A stretch of 47,184 nucleotides of DNA from Croceibacterium segetis (GTDB taxonomy: Bacteria > Pseudomonadota > Alphaproteobacteria > Sphingomonadales > Sphingomonadaceae): NCBI RefSeq assembly GCF_011320115.1, contig NZ_JAANOZ010000018.1, forward strand, positions 1 to 47,184, written 5' to 3'. The notes below the pieces were generated by a model. That model was not told the DNA's origin, searched no databases, and saw nothing but the letters and a program-made list of their open reading frames with translations. The position numbers and the translations under genes were made by a program. Positions 26,679 to 34,587 of the stretch are shown one piece after another. The stretch's first letter is position 1; each line of letters begins with the position of its first letter.

Positions 26679-27038
26679 ATGCACCTCGACGGCTTTGTTA
26701 TTCCCGTCCCGGAAGGCAAGCGGCAGGCCTACCTTGAGATGGCACATTGGTTCGACCAGGCGATGATCGATCTCGGCGCGCTCGAGGTGGTCGAGGGCTG
26801 GGAAAGCGACGTGCCCAACGGCAAACGGACTGACTTCCGCAAGGCCGTCGCCGCCGAGCCGGGCGAAAAGATCGTCTTCTCGTGGATCCTGTGGCCCGAC
26901 AAGGCGACGGCCGACGCGGCGCACGAGGCGATCCACGAGGACGAGCGCTTCAAGGCGATGACCGAAATGCCGTTCGACGGACGGCGGATGATCTTTGGCT
27001 CGTTCGAGCCGATGCTGGACCTGAGGAGGCCCCAATGA
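26679..27038 (+). CDS. DUF1428 (YbaA-like) family protein
   Basis: 119 residues with the family marks VIPVPEGKRQAYLEMA, WESDVPNGKRTDFRKAV, EKIVFSWILWPDKATADAA and MPFDGRRMIFGSFEPM. The fold is a ferredoxin-like dimeric barrel; the activity is unknown. Members often sit in stress or detoxification clusters. The stop overlaps the following VOC gene (ATGA). Confidence 0.88.
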   Translation: MHLDGFVIPVPEGKRQAYLEMAHWFDQAMIDLGALEVVEGWESDVPNGKRTDFRKAVAAEPGEKIVFSWILWPDKATADAAHEAIHEDERFKAMTEMPFDGRRMIFGSFEPMLDLRRPQ

Positions 27039-27829
27039 CTGGCATGCCCATCTGGTTTGAACTGATGACGCCCGATCCCGACGCGGTGCGTGATTTCTAC
27101 CGCGCCGTCGTCGGCTGGGACATCGGGCCCGCGGGGATGACCGCGGGCAGCGGGCAAATGGACTACCGCGCGATTCAGCGCGGCGACGGCGGAATGGCCG
27201 GCGGCGTGCTCGGCCTCAGCCGGGACATGATCGACGGCGGCGCAAAGCCGGGCTGGTTGGCATATTTCCATGTCGACGACGTGCCCACGGCGGTCGAGAA
27301 AGTCGAACAGCTGGGCGGGAAAACCTGGATGCCCACCCGCACGATGGATGTCGGCACAATGGCGATGGTCGCCGATCCGCAAGGCGCGCCGTTCTACCTT
27401 ATGGATCCCATTCCGCCGGCCGATAATCCCGACGCGAAGAGCGACGTGTGGGATCGCGAGAAGGCGCAGCATTGCCGGTGGCTCGAGCTCGAAACCACCG
27501 ACGAGCCCGCAGCCACGGCGTTCTACACCGCCATGTTCGGCTGGACCGCCGAAAACACGATGCCGATGGGAGACAAGGGCGTGTACCGCTTCGTCGAGCA
27601 TGAAGGGCACACTATCGGCGCGATCAATCCGTGGATGCCCGACGGCATGTCGGTTTCGTGGCTGCCCTATTTCGGGGTCGCCGACATCGACAAAGCGCAC
27701 GAGGCGGCCAAGAATTCCGGCGGCACGATCCGGGGTGAAGTGCACGAGGTGCCCGGAGGCGACTTCATCTTCATGGCAAACGACCCCGCGGGCGCAGCGG
27801 TCGCTTTCGTCGGCCCGAAAGGAGAATGA
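27035..27829 (+). CDS. Two-domain VOC-family protein
   Basis: 264 residues containing two glyoxalase-like halves. The first reads FELMTPDPDAVRDFYRAVVG to VADPQGAPFYLMDP. The second reads WLELETTDEPAATAFYTAMF to ANDPAGAAVAFVGP. Such tandem VOC proteins resemble hydroxylase/antibiotic-resistance-like members (CFP30-type). The ATG at 27035 lies in the DUF1428 stop and follows GGAGG. Confidence 0.87.
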   Translation: MTGMPIWFELMTPDPDAVRDFYRAVVGWDIGPAGMTAGSGQMDYRAIQRGDGGMAGGVLGLSRDMIDGGAKPGWLAYFHVDDVPTAVEKVEQLGGKTWMPTRTMDVGTMAMVADPQGAPFYLMDPIPPADNPDAKSDVWDREKAQHCRWLELETTDEPAATAFYTAMFGWTAENTMPMGDKGVYRFVEHEGHTIGAINPWMPDGMSVSWLPYFGVADIDKAHEAAKNSGGTIRGEVHEVPGGDFIFMANDPAGAAVAFVGPKGE

Positions 27830-27831
27830 TC

Positions 27832-28314
27832 ATGGCCAACAAGGCCTCCAACTGCATCTGGTACGAGTCCGGAGCCGAAGACGCGGCGAAGTTCTACGCC
27901 TCGGTGTTCCCTGACAGCGCGGTCGGCGCGGTCCACAGCGTGCCCGGCGACTTTCCCGCCGGCGAGCAAGGCCAGGTGCTGACGGTCGAATTCACCGTCT
28001 GCGGCATCCCCTGTCTCGGCCTCAACGGCGGCCCGCACTTCAAGGCGAGCGAGGCGTTCTCGCTGATGGTCTTTACCGACGATCAGGAAGAGACCGACCG
28101 CTACTGGGACGCCATCGTCGGCAACGGCGGACAGGAAAGCCAGTGCGGCTGGTGCAAGGACAAGTGGGGCATCAGTTGGCAGATCACCCCGCGCGCGCTG
28201 ATGGCCGCGACGACCCATCCGGACAAGGCCGCCGCCAAGCGCGCGTTCGAGGCGATGATGCAGATGAAGAAGATCGACATTGCCGCGATCGAAGCGGCCG
28301 TAAGGGGAGACTGA
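27832..28314 (+). CDS. VOC-family protein, PhnB / 3-demethylubiquinone-methyltransferase-like
   Basis: 160 residues: CIWYESGAEDAAKFYASVFP, then FTVCGIPCLGLNGGPHFK and QCGWCKDKWGISWQITP, the standard signature of this VOC branch. Old annotations call it a ubiquinone methyltransferase, but no methyltransferase motifs are present. I chose the ATG at 27832 because GGAG ends seven bases upstream; an ATG two codons earlier is too close to the Shine-Dalgarno. Confidence 0.87.
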   Translation: MANKASNCIWYESGAEDAAKFYASVFPDSAVGAVHSVPGDFPAGEQGQVLTVEFTVCGIPCLGLNGGPHFKASEAFSLMVFTDDQEETDRYWDAIVGNGGQESQCGWCKDKWGISWQITPRALMAATTHPDKAAAKRAFEAMMQMKKIDIAAIEAAVRGD

Positions 28315-28318
28315 GATC

Positions 28319-28993
28319 ATGGCACGCAAGATCGTCGGTACGGTATTTCAGACGCTTGACGGAGTCATGCAAGCACCAGGCGGGCCGAGCGAAGACCCCA
28401 CTGGCGGGTTCGAGTTCGGCGGCTGGCAGTTCGGCTTTCCCGACGAGGAGGCCGGCGAGGCGATCGGCGCGAGCCTGCAACCGCCTTATGCCCTCCTGCT
28501 CGGCCGGCGGACCTACGACATCTTCGCGTCGTATTGGCCCCACCAGGAGAGCGATGACGAGAGCGGACAGGTTGCCCGGGACTTCAACGCGGCTGAGAAG
28601 TTCGTGATGACGCATTCGGACGCGCCGCTCGAATGGGAGAACAGCCACCGGGTCGCGGGCTTCGACGAATTGGCGGAAATCCGCGGCGGCGATGGGCCGG
28701 ATTTGCAGGTCTGGGGCAGCAGCACGCTCTATCCAGGCCTCGTGGAGCGTGGCCTGCTCGACCGGCTGACGGTGCTGACCTATCCCCTCGTGCTCGGCAA
28801 GGGGAAGCGCCTGTTCTGCGACGGCACGCCGGCTGCGACGCTGCGGCTTGAGAGCGGCAAGATGACCGGCCGCGGGACCACGGTTGCCAGTTTCGTTCCC
28901 GAGCTTGGCGTCGAACTTGGGCAGAGCCCGCCTGTCGAAGGCAATGCGAGCGAGGAGCGCCGCCAGAGGCGCATCGCCGAAGGTAGCTGGTGA
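28319..28993 (+). CDS. Dihydrofolate reductase / RibD C-terminal domain family protein
   Basis: 224 residues. The reductase-like domain shows KIVGTVFQTLDGVMQ, LLLGRRTYDIFASYW, LQVWGSSTLYPGLVERGLLD and TYPLVLGKGKRLF, the marks of the YwjB/RibD_C group of NADPH-binding proteins. It is not the housekeeping folA. An extra 35-residue polar, charged C-terminus follows. Substrate unknown. The stop overlaps the next GST start. Confidence 0.85.
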   Translation: MARKIVGTVFQTLDGVMQAPGGPSEDPTGGFEFGGWQFGFPDEEAGEAIGASLQPPYALLLGRRTYDIFASYWPHQESDDESGQVARDFNAAEKFVMTHSDAPLEWENSHRVAGFDELAEIRGGDGPDLQVWGSSTLYPGLVERGLLDRLTVLTYPLVLGKGKRLFCDGTPAATLRLESGKMTGRGTTVASFVPELGVELGQSPPVEGNASEERRQRRIAEGSW

Positions 28994-29670
28994 TGCTGGC
29001 GCTCTACGGGCATCCGTTCTCGTCCTACACCTGGAAGGCGCTGATCGCGCTCTATGCCAACGGGACCGAGTTCGAGTTCCGAGAAATCGACCCGTCGGTG
29101 CCGAAATACGAAAGCTTCACCGGCAAGGCGCACCCGTCGGGTCAGTTCCCGGTGCTGACCGACGGCGACGCGATCGTCGTCGAAACGAGCGCGATCATCG
29201 AACACCTCGCGGTTCACCACCCCGGCCCCGCCCCGCTTATCCCGGCCGATCCCGCCGAGGCCGTCGTGGCGCGGATGATCGACCGGGTGTTCGACAATTA
29301 CGTCATGGGCAACATGCAGCGGTTCATGGCGGCATACTTCGTCGACAAGGACGATCCAGCCGCAGGGGGCTTGCGGGACGAGCCCTTCGCGCCGGAAATG
29401 GTCGCTGCCAAGGTCGGGTTGCGCCGCGCCTACGCCTGGCTCGAGCGGTGGCTTTCGGCGAATGCGCTGCCGCCGCACGTCAGCCTCGTGACCTGCGCAG
29501 CCGCCCCGTCGCTATTCTATGCCGACTGGGTAGAGCCGATTCCCGAGGACTGCCCGCGCCTTGCCGCCCTGCGCGCTGAGCTCCTGGCGTTGCCCCCGGT
29601 CGTCCGCTGCGTCGATGAGGCACGGCCCTATCGCCCCTACTTCCCCCCGGGTGCGCCCGATCGCGATTGA
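28990..29670 (+). CDS. Glutathione S-transferase family protein
   Basis: 226 residues, third GST. ALYGHPFSSYTWKALIALYA contains the Ser of the GST active-site loop, followed by GQFPVLTDGDAIVVETSAII with the cis-Pro and glutathione-binding Glu-Thr/Ser pair. The C-terminal helical domain is normal. It begins GTG-ATG; GAAGG lies six bases before the GTG and nine before the ATG, so either may be used. Overlaps the preceding gene. Confidence 0.87.
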   Translation: MMLALYGHPFSSYTWKALIALYANGTEFEFREIDPSVPKYESFTGKAHPSGQFPVLTDGDAIVVETSAIIEHLAVHHPGPAPLIPADPAEAVVARMIDRVFDNYVMGNMQRFMAAYFVDKDDPAAGGLRDEPFAPEMVAAKVGLRRAYAWLERWLSANALPPHVSLVTCAAAPSLFYADWVEPIPEDCPRLAALRAELLALPPVVRCVDEARPYRPYFPPGAPDRD

Positions 29671-29683
29671 ACAGGAGAGGCCG

Positions 29684-30121
29684 ATGCACGAGCTTACCAT
29701 CACCCGTTACATCGACGCCCCGACCGACCGGGTGTGGGACGTCATGGCCAACCGGATGGAGGAATGGTGGTGCCCGAAGCCGTGGCGTGCCGAATTCGAC
29801 GGTCTCGAACGGCGCCCCGGCGGCAACGGCAGCTGCACCATGTACGGCCCGGACGGCGAAGTGCATCCACACCCCGGCACCGTCCTCGCCTGGGACGAAG
29901 GTCGCCGCTTCGCCTTCACCGACGCGATCGTCGACGACCTCGAGCCGGCCGGCCCGTTCATGATCGGCATTTGGGAGGTCGAGCCCGAGGGCAGTGGTAC
30001 CCGCTACACTGCGCGCGCACGTCACTGGACCGAGGCGGATTCGAAACGCCACGACGAGATGGGCTTCGAAGCCGGCTGGGGCGCCTGCGCCGAGCAGCTC
30101 AAGACGCTCTGTGAGAATTGA
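29684..30121 (+). CDS. SRPBCC / AHSA1-like domain protein
   Basis: 145 residues of the START/Bet v 1-like fold: LTITRYIDAPTDRVWDVMA, then EEWWCPKPW, the strand pair GSCTMYGPDGEVHPHPGTVL and the closing helix ERTARARHWTE-type region followed by GWGACAEQLKTL. These proteins bind hydrophobic ligands. AGGAGAGG precedes the ATG. Last gene before the SOS-box gap. Confidence 0.85.
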   Translation: MHELTITRYIDAPTDRVWDVMANRMEEWWCPKPWRAEFDGLERRPGGNGSCTMYGPDGEVHPHPGTVLAWDEGRRFAFTDAIVDDLEPAGPFMIGIWEVEPEGSGTRYTARARHWTEADSKRHDEMGFEAGWGACAEQLKTLCEN

Positions 30122-30133
30122 CCTGCCCTTTTT

Positions 30134-30148
30134 GTTCTCTTATTGTTC
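30134..30148 (+). promoter_or_regulatory. SOS (LexA) box GTTC-N7-GTTC
   Basis: GTTC (30134-30137) and GTTC (30145-30148) are separated by exactly seven bases within TTGTTCTCTTATTGTTCTC, matching the direct-repeat LexA box of alphaproteobacteria. It sits in a 51-base gap between the SRPBCC stop and the next GST start, 25 bases before the ATG. It should make the GST-GFA-DUF5990 genes inducible by DNA damage; LexA binding itself is inferred. Confidence 0.65.
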
Positions 30149-30172
30149 TCGCCACTTGGGGAGCGATTCGCG

Positions 30173-30805
30173 ATGGCCGCCTTCACCTTCTTCTACAATC
30201 CGATGAGCCGGGCGCAGATTGCCCGTTGGGCGCTGCACGAAGTGGGAGCCGACTACGAGCCGGTGCTGGTCAAGTGGGACGACAAGCCCGCGGCGCTCAT
30301 GGCGGCGAACCCGATGGGCAAGCTGCCGACGATCATCCACCATCACGGCGGCCACGATCACGTGGTGAGCGAAGGCGCGGCGGTGTGCCATTATCTCGCG
30401 GCCACCCATCCCGAGGCCGGGCTGCTGCCCGGCGAGCACGAGATGGCCGACTATTTCCGCTGGCTGTTCTTCGCCGCGGGGCCGCTCGAGCAGGCGGCGA
30501 CGGCGAAGATGTTCGGCTGGCAGCTGCCGCCCGAGCAGGAGATGGCCGCCGGTTTCGGCAGCTACGACAGGACGATGGACGCGCTCGACGGTTGGCTGTC
30601 GAGCCATGACTACGTGTGCGGCGAACGGTTCACGATGGCCGACGTCTACCTCGGCTCGCACGTCGATTGGGGGTTGATCTTCAAGTCCTTTCCCGAGCGG
30701 GCCAGTTTCACCGCCTATCTCAATCGGGTGCGGGCGCGGCCAGCCTACCAGGAGGCCAAGGCGATCGACAACAAGCTGATCGAGGAGATGCAGGCGCATG
30801 GCTAA
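30173..30805 (+). CDS. Glutathione S-transferase family protein (SOS box upstream)
   Basis: 210 residues, fourth GST. FTFFYNPMSRAQIARWALHE carries the Ser of the active-site loop; NPMGKLPTIIHH holds the cis-Pro, and VVSEGAAVCHYLA binds the gamma-glutamyl group. C-terminal GERFTMADVYLGSHV is the conserved N-capping box. I use the ATG at 30173, nine bases after GGGGAG; a longer in-frame TTG start would lie within the SOS box. The stop overlaps the GFA gene by eight bases. Confidence 0.87.
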   Translation: MAAFTFFYNPMSRAQIARWALHEVGADYEPVLVKWDDKPAALMAANPMGKLPTIIHHHGGHDHVVSEGAAVCHYLAATHPEAGLLPGEHEMADYFRWLFFAAGPLEQAATAKMFGWQLPPEQEMAAGFGSYDRTMDALDGWLSSHDYVCGERFTMADVYLGSHVDWGLIFKSFPERASFTAYLNRVRARPAYQEAKAIDNKLIEEMQAHG

Positions 30806-31289
30806 CGAGACCGCCGCGCTCGAAGGCCACTGCGCTTGCGGCGAGGTTCGCTACCGCCTCGCCGACCGTCCGTTCGCGGTGCATTGCTGCCATTGCCGCG
30901 ATTGCCAGCGCGAGACAGGGTCGGCCTTCGTCATCAACGGGCTGATCGAGACGCCGATGGTCGAGGTGATCGCCGGTTCGCCCGAAATGATCGGCACCCC
31001 ATCGGCCAGCGGCAAGGGCCAGCAGATCGTCCGCTGTCCGACCTGCCACGTCGCGCTGTGGAGCCATTACGGCGGAATGGGCGAGAAGGCCGCGTTCGTC
31101 CGTGTCGGCACGCTCGAAAATCCCGACGCCTGCCCGCCGCACGTGCACATCTTCACCGGCAGCAAGCAGCCGTGGTTCGAGCTCTCGATGGACGCGCCGG
31201 CCTACGACGTGTTCTACAGTCGCGACGATCTCGACACGCTGTTCGGCCCGGATGGCGCGGCTCGCTGGCGCGCTTTGCGGGGCGGCTGA
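30798..31289 (+). CDS. GFA / CENP-V family zinc protein
   Basis: 163 residues. Zinc-binding cysteines appear as CACGEVRYRL, HCCHCRDCQRETGSAF and RCPTCHVALW, the signature of the glutathione-dependent formaldehyde-activating (GFA) fold. The founding enzyme was described as condensing glutathione with formaldehyde, but most relatives have no proven activity. Position behind a GST supports a glutathione link. It overlaps its neighbours on both sides. Confidence 0.88.
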   Translation: MANETAALEGHCACGEVRYRLADRPFAVHCCHCRDCQRETGSAFVINGLIETPMVEVIAGSPEMIGTPSASGKGQQIVRCPTCHVALWSHYGGMGEKAAFVRVGTLENPDACPPHVHIFTGSKQPWFELSMDAPAYDVFYSRDDLDTLFGPDGAARWRALRGG

Positions 31290-31711
31290 TGACGGCCAAG
31301 CGAACCGTTCGAATGCGCCTGTTGCGCGACGACCCGGCGGCGCCGAGCGGCGACGCCAGCGCCCCGTTCGGGCTGCAGGACAAGGACGAGAACTTGCAAC
31401 CGCCGATAAAGCGCGCCGATGGCATGCATGTGTTCGACTTCGAGCTGACGGTGAGCGAGGGGCCCGACGGGCGGCCGAACTTCACCGGCCCATTCGCCTG
31501 CGGGCCGCGCGACCAACGCTTCGTCTATCTCTCGTGGCCGCGCACCGACGGCTGCGGCTATGTCAATCGCATCAAGGTGCGGCTCACCGATCTCGATTGG
31601 CGGCTGGTGAACGCGGCTATCGAACGCGGCGTCCCGCTCGAAGCCGATGCCAGCGGACGCAAGGCAGGCGGCGGTACCGTTCCGGCGCAGTGGCGGTTCG
31701 GCGAAGGGTGA
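31289..31711 (+). CDS. DUF5990-like protein
   Basis: 140 residues, soluble. Family-like features are RMRLLRDDPAAP, FGLQDKDENLQPPIKRADG, FDFELTVSEGPDGRPNFTGP and FVYLSWPRTDG. No function is known. The ATG overlaps the GFA stop by one base, so it is in the same transcript. Domain name given from memory of the sequence pattern. Confidence 0.7.
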   Translation: MTAKRTVRMRLLRDDPAAPSGDASAPFGLQDKDENLQPPIKRADGMHVFDFELTVSEGPDGRPNFTGPFACGPRDQRFVYLSWPRTDGCGYVNRIKVRLTDLDWRLVNAAIERGVPLEADASGRKAGGGTVPAQWRFGEG

Positions 31712-31757
31712 ACCGGCCGGAGGTTCCCAATCGGCCCGCGGCTAGGTACAAACGCCT

Positions 31758-32027
31758 ATGCCCGATCCGATCCGCCAGTGGTTCGTCGCCCACCCCGAAA
31801 GCGTCGGCGAGACCTACACCGAGCATTTTCGCGTCGCCTCGCGCTTCGGCCTGACGATGGTCGCCGGCGGGTTCGCCTGCTTCGTCCACGCCTTATTTCC
31901 GGCGCTCTTCGTCCGCACCGGCAGCACCACGATCAAGGGACTTTACAGCGAGATGCTCGCGCGCCAGCCGGACGCGCCCCGCCCCGCTTACGAAGAGCCC
32001 CACTGGCAACCGGAATACGAAATCTGA
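31758..32027 (+). CDS. DUF6356-like small membrane protein
   Basis: 89 residues. Opens DPIRQWFVAHPESVGETYTE and HFRVASRFGLTMVAGGFACF, with one hydrophobic segment (about 32-50), then HALFPALFVRTGSTTIKGLY. Small proteins of this pattern are frequent in sphingomonads, where they are annotated DUF6356. Function unknown. The stop lies seven bases from the stop of the convergent J-domain gene, which closes the accessory run. Confidence 0.7.
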   Translation: MPDPIRQWFVAHPESVGETYTEHFRVASRFGLTMVAGGFACFVHALFPALFVRTGSTTIKGLYSEMLARQPDAPRPAYEEPHWQPEYEI

Positions 32028-32034
32028 GCCGTCG

Positions 32035-32631
32035 TCAGGCGAACGCCGCCGCCTTGCGCAGCAGCTGATAAGCCTCGACCACCCGCTGCAGCCGGCCTTC
32101 GTGGCTGCGATCGCCGCCATTGCGATCAGGGTGGTAGCGGCGGACGAGTTCGGAATAGCGCCGCCGCAAGCGCTGGCGGTCGGCCTGCGGATCGAGCCCC
32201 ATGACTCCGAGCGCCTCGCGCTCGCGCGCGCTGAAGCGCGACCAGGAGGTATCGAACGCCTGTCGCCCGGCTGCGCGGGCACGAATGTCGTTGGCCCGCG
32301 AGCCGATCGCGTCGAGCGGGTCGTGGAAGTCGGCCCAGCGCGGCATGCCGTCGACCCCGGCGTCGGCTCGGAACACGCGCGTTTCGGTACGCCAGCCGGC
32401 GATAGGCGATTGCGCGGCGAGGATCTCGTCGGCGCTCATCCCCTCGAACCAATCGTAACCTGAATTGAACTCGCGCACGTGCTCGAGGCAGAACCAGCGC
32501 CAGTCACCCGGGCCGTCAAACCCGGGGGAGCGCGATCCCGGCGCGCGGAACTCGCCCGGCTCGTCGCATCCCTCCGCTTCGCATTCGCGCCCCGTTTCTT
32601 CGTAACGGCCGTGGAACCTCTGGCTTCGCAT
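32035..32631 (-). CDS. J-domain (DnaJ-like) protein
   Basis: 198 residues. The J domain is at the C-terminus (about 140-198) with RRYSELVRRYHPDRNGGDRS containing the essential HPD. The N-terminal half has a Cys pair (CEAEGC), GDWRWFCLEHVREFN and YDWFEGMS, a conserved alphaproteobacterial companion domain. It should recruit and stimulate DnaK for an unknown client. It is divergent from bolA over 43 bases. In my memory of other alphaproteobacteria this J-protein adjoins cobS; here 9 kb intervene. Confidence 0.87.
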   Translation of the reverse strand: MRSQRFHGRYEETGRECEAEGCDEPGEFRAPGSRSPGFDGPGDWRWFCLEHVREFNSGYDWFEGMSADEILAAQSPIAGWRTETRVFRADAGVDGMPRWADFHDPLDAIGSRANDIRARAAGRQAFDTSWSRFSAREREALGVMGLDPQADRQRLRRRYSELVRRYHPDRNGGDRSHEGRLQRVVEAYQLLRKAAAFA

Positions 32632-32674
32632 CGGCTATAGGATGGGGAGAGTCGCCTCGGAAGGAAACCCCAAT

Positions 32675-32953
32675 ATGGCAGGAAGTGTCGCCCGCGAGAT
32701 CGAAACCCTGCTCGGCCACGCCTTCGTGCCGACGCGGCTCGAGGTGATCAACGACAGCGCCCGCCACCACGGCCATGCGGGTGACGACGGCAGCGGCGAA
32801 TCGCACTTCACTGTGGTGATCGAAAGCGTCGCCTTCGCCGGCAAGAACCGCCTCGAGCGCCAGCGGATGGTCAACCGCGCGCTGGGAGACATTCCCGGCC
32901 AGCGGGTCCACGCGCTCGCCATCCGCGCCTTCGCTCCCGGAGAAGCCGGATGA
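32675..32953 (+). CDS. BolA family protein
   Basis: 92 residues. VAREIETLLGHAFVPTRLEVINDS leads to the BolA signature RHHGHAGDDGSGESHFTVV and RLERQRMVNRALGDI, then HALAIRAFAPGE. BolA proteins work with monothiol glutaredoxins in iron-sulfur and iron sensing, and the conserved histidines are present. The ATG at 32675 follows AAGGAAA; an earlier in-frame ATG adds 11 residues and has no ribosome-binding site. It overlaps the GST gene by four bases. Confidence 0.92.
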   Translation: MAGSVAREIETLLGHAFVPTRLEVINDSARHHGHAGDDGSGESHFTVVIESVAFAGKNRLERQRMVNRALGDIPGQRVHALAIRAFAPGEAG

Positions 32954-33654
32954 GCTACCAGCTGTGGTATTGGCCGAACATTCCCGGCCGCGGCGAGTTC
33001 GTCCGCCTGGCGCTCGAAGCGGCCGAGGTCGAATACGAGGACATGGCCCGTGAGAAAGGGGCCGAGGCGCTGATCGAGGACCTGCAGGGCCGCAGCGGCA
33101 TCAAGCCGCTCGCCCCGCCCTACCTCGTGATCGACGACGACTTGTGCGTCGGCCAGACGGCCAACATTCTCGCCGTTCTGGCCGACCGCCACGACTTCGG
33201 CGCAGGCGAGCTGGACACCGACCTTCAGCTCATCCAGCTCCAGCTCGACGTGACGGACATCGTTGCCGAGGTGCACAACGTCCACCATCCGCTCGCCGGC
33301 AGCTTGTACTACAATGACCAGATGGACGCCGCCTACGAAGCTGCGCAGCACTTCCGCGACGAGCGCATCCCTCATTTTCTCAACCACTTCGAAAGCGCGC
33401 TCGAGGAGAACGGCGGCCCATACATGCTCGGAGACAACTGGGCGCACGTCGACACCAGCCTGTTCCAGCTGATGGAAGGGCTCGACTACATGTTCCCAAA
33501 GCGGATGCGTCAACTCGATTACCCGCGGCTCGAGCTTTGCCGCCAGGCGGTCATGGAAATCGACGGCATCGAGGCCTATCTGGCCTCCGACCGCCGCCTG
33601 CCGTTCAATCAAGACGGCATCTTCCGCCACTATCCCGAACTGGACTCGGAATGA
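32950..33654 (+). CDS. Glutathione S-transferase family protein
   Basis: 234 residues, fifth GST of the window and of a different subtype. The N-terminus SYQLWYWPNIPGRGEFVRLA resembles sigma/alpha-type GSTs, with a Tyr early in the active-site loop; LAPPYLVIDDDLCVGQTANIL holds the cis-Pro region. C-terminal helices are longer than in the other four. It lies between bolA and the pirin gene with four-base overlaps on both sides. Confidence 0.86.
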   Translation: MSYQLWYWPNIPGRGEFVRLALEAAEVEYEDMAREKGAEALIEDLQGRSGIKPLAPPYLVIDDDLCVGQTANILAVLADRHDFGAGELDTDLQLIQLQLDVTDIVAEVHNVHHPLAGSLYYNDQMDAAYEAAQHFRDERIPHFLNHFESALEENGGPYMLGDNWAHVDTSLFQLMEGLDYMFPKRMRQLDYPRLELCRQAVMEIDGIEAYLASDRRLPFNQDGIFRHYPELDSE

Positions 33655-34535
33655 GCATCTTGAAGACGGTCACTCCGGTGACCCACGATCTCGGCAGCTT
33701 CGAGGTGCGCCGGGCGATCCCGAGTCCGGAGTGCCGGATGGTCGGGCCGTTCGTGTTCGTCGACCAGTTCGGCCCGGCGCAGCTCGCGCTAGGCGAGGGG
33801 ATGGACGTGCGCCCGCATCCGCACATCAACCTAGCGACGGTCACGTGGCTGTTCGAAGGCGCGATCGACCACCGCGACAGCCTTGGAACCTTCTCGACGA
33901 TCCATCCGGGGACGGTGAACCTGATGACTGCCGGCAGCGGCATCGTCCACTCGGAGCGTAGTCCAGCATCCGAGCGCATGGCGGGCCCGAAGCTCTACGG
34001 CATGCAGACTTGGCTCGCGCTGCCCGAAGGCCGCGAGGAGATTGCCCCGGCGTTCGAAGCCGTGAGCGACCTGCCGGTGATCGACGGCGGCGGTGCGCAG
34101 GCGCGCATCGTCATGGGCTCGCTGTGGGGCAGCCGTGCAGCGACGACTTGCTACGCCGAGACCATCTACGCCGAGATCGTGCTCGCAGCCGGCGGCGCGA
34201 TCCCGATCGAGGCCGAGGCCGACGAGCGCGCGGTCATGCTGGTCGGCGGCGAGGCGAGCCTCGATGGCCAGGTGCTCAAGCTTTACGATCTGGTCGTGCT
34301 CCGCCCGGGCGACGCCATGACGCTGCGGTCCGAAAATGGCGGGCGGGCGATGCTGCTCGGCGGCGAGGCGTTCACCTCGCGGCGCTACGTCTGGTGGAAC
34401 TTCGTCAGCTCCGACCGCGAACGGATCGAGCAGGCCAAGGCCGACTGGCGCGAAGGCCGTTTCGGCAAGGTTCCGGGTGACGAAGAAGAATTCATTCCGC
34501 TTCCGGAAGTGCCCAAAACCGTCAGTTATCCATAG
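33651..34535 (+). CDS. Pirin family protein
   Basis: 294 residues, bicupin. VGPFVFVDQFGPAQLALGEG and VRPHPHINLATVTWLFEGAI give the metal-binding histidines of the N-terminal cupin, with IDHRDSLGT and MTAGSGIVHSE completing the site. The C-terminal cupin ends at TSRRYVWWNFVSSDRERI. Pirins are iron-binding; some are quercetinases and others act as redox regulators. It is the last gene of the bolA-GST-pirin unit, closed by a hairpin three bases after the stop. Confidence 0.92.
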   Translation: MSILKTVTPVTHDLGSFEVRRAIPSPECRMVGPFVFVDQFGPAQLALGEGMDVRPHPHINLATVTWLFEGAIDHRDSLGTFSTIHPGTVNLMTAGSGIVHSERSPASERMAGPKLYGMQTWLALPEGREEIAPAFEAVSDLPVIDGGGAQARIVMGSLWGSRAATTCYAETIYAEIVLAAGGAIPIEAEADERAVMLVGGEASLDGQVLKLYDLVVLRPGDAMTLRSENGGRAMLLGGEAFTSRRYVWWNFVSSDRERIEQAKADWREGRFGKVPGDEEEFIPLPEVPKTVSYP

Positions 34536-34537
34536 CA

Positions 34538-34569
34538 AACCGGCCGCTCCGGTTACGAAGCGGCCGGTT
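34538..34569. terminator. Hairpin between convergent pirin and urcA-like genes
   Basis: A perfect 11-bp stem AACCGGCCGCT / AGCGGCCGGTT with a 10-base loop. It starts just after the pirin stop and ends 18 bases before the stop of the convergent minus-strand gene, so it could serve both. No clear T-run follows on either side. Confidence 0.6.
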
Positions 34570-34587
34570 CGGCGAGGCGCTTATGGG

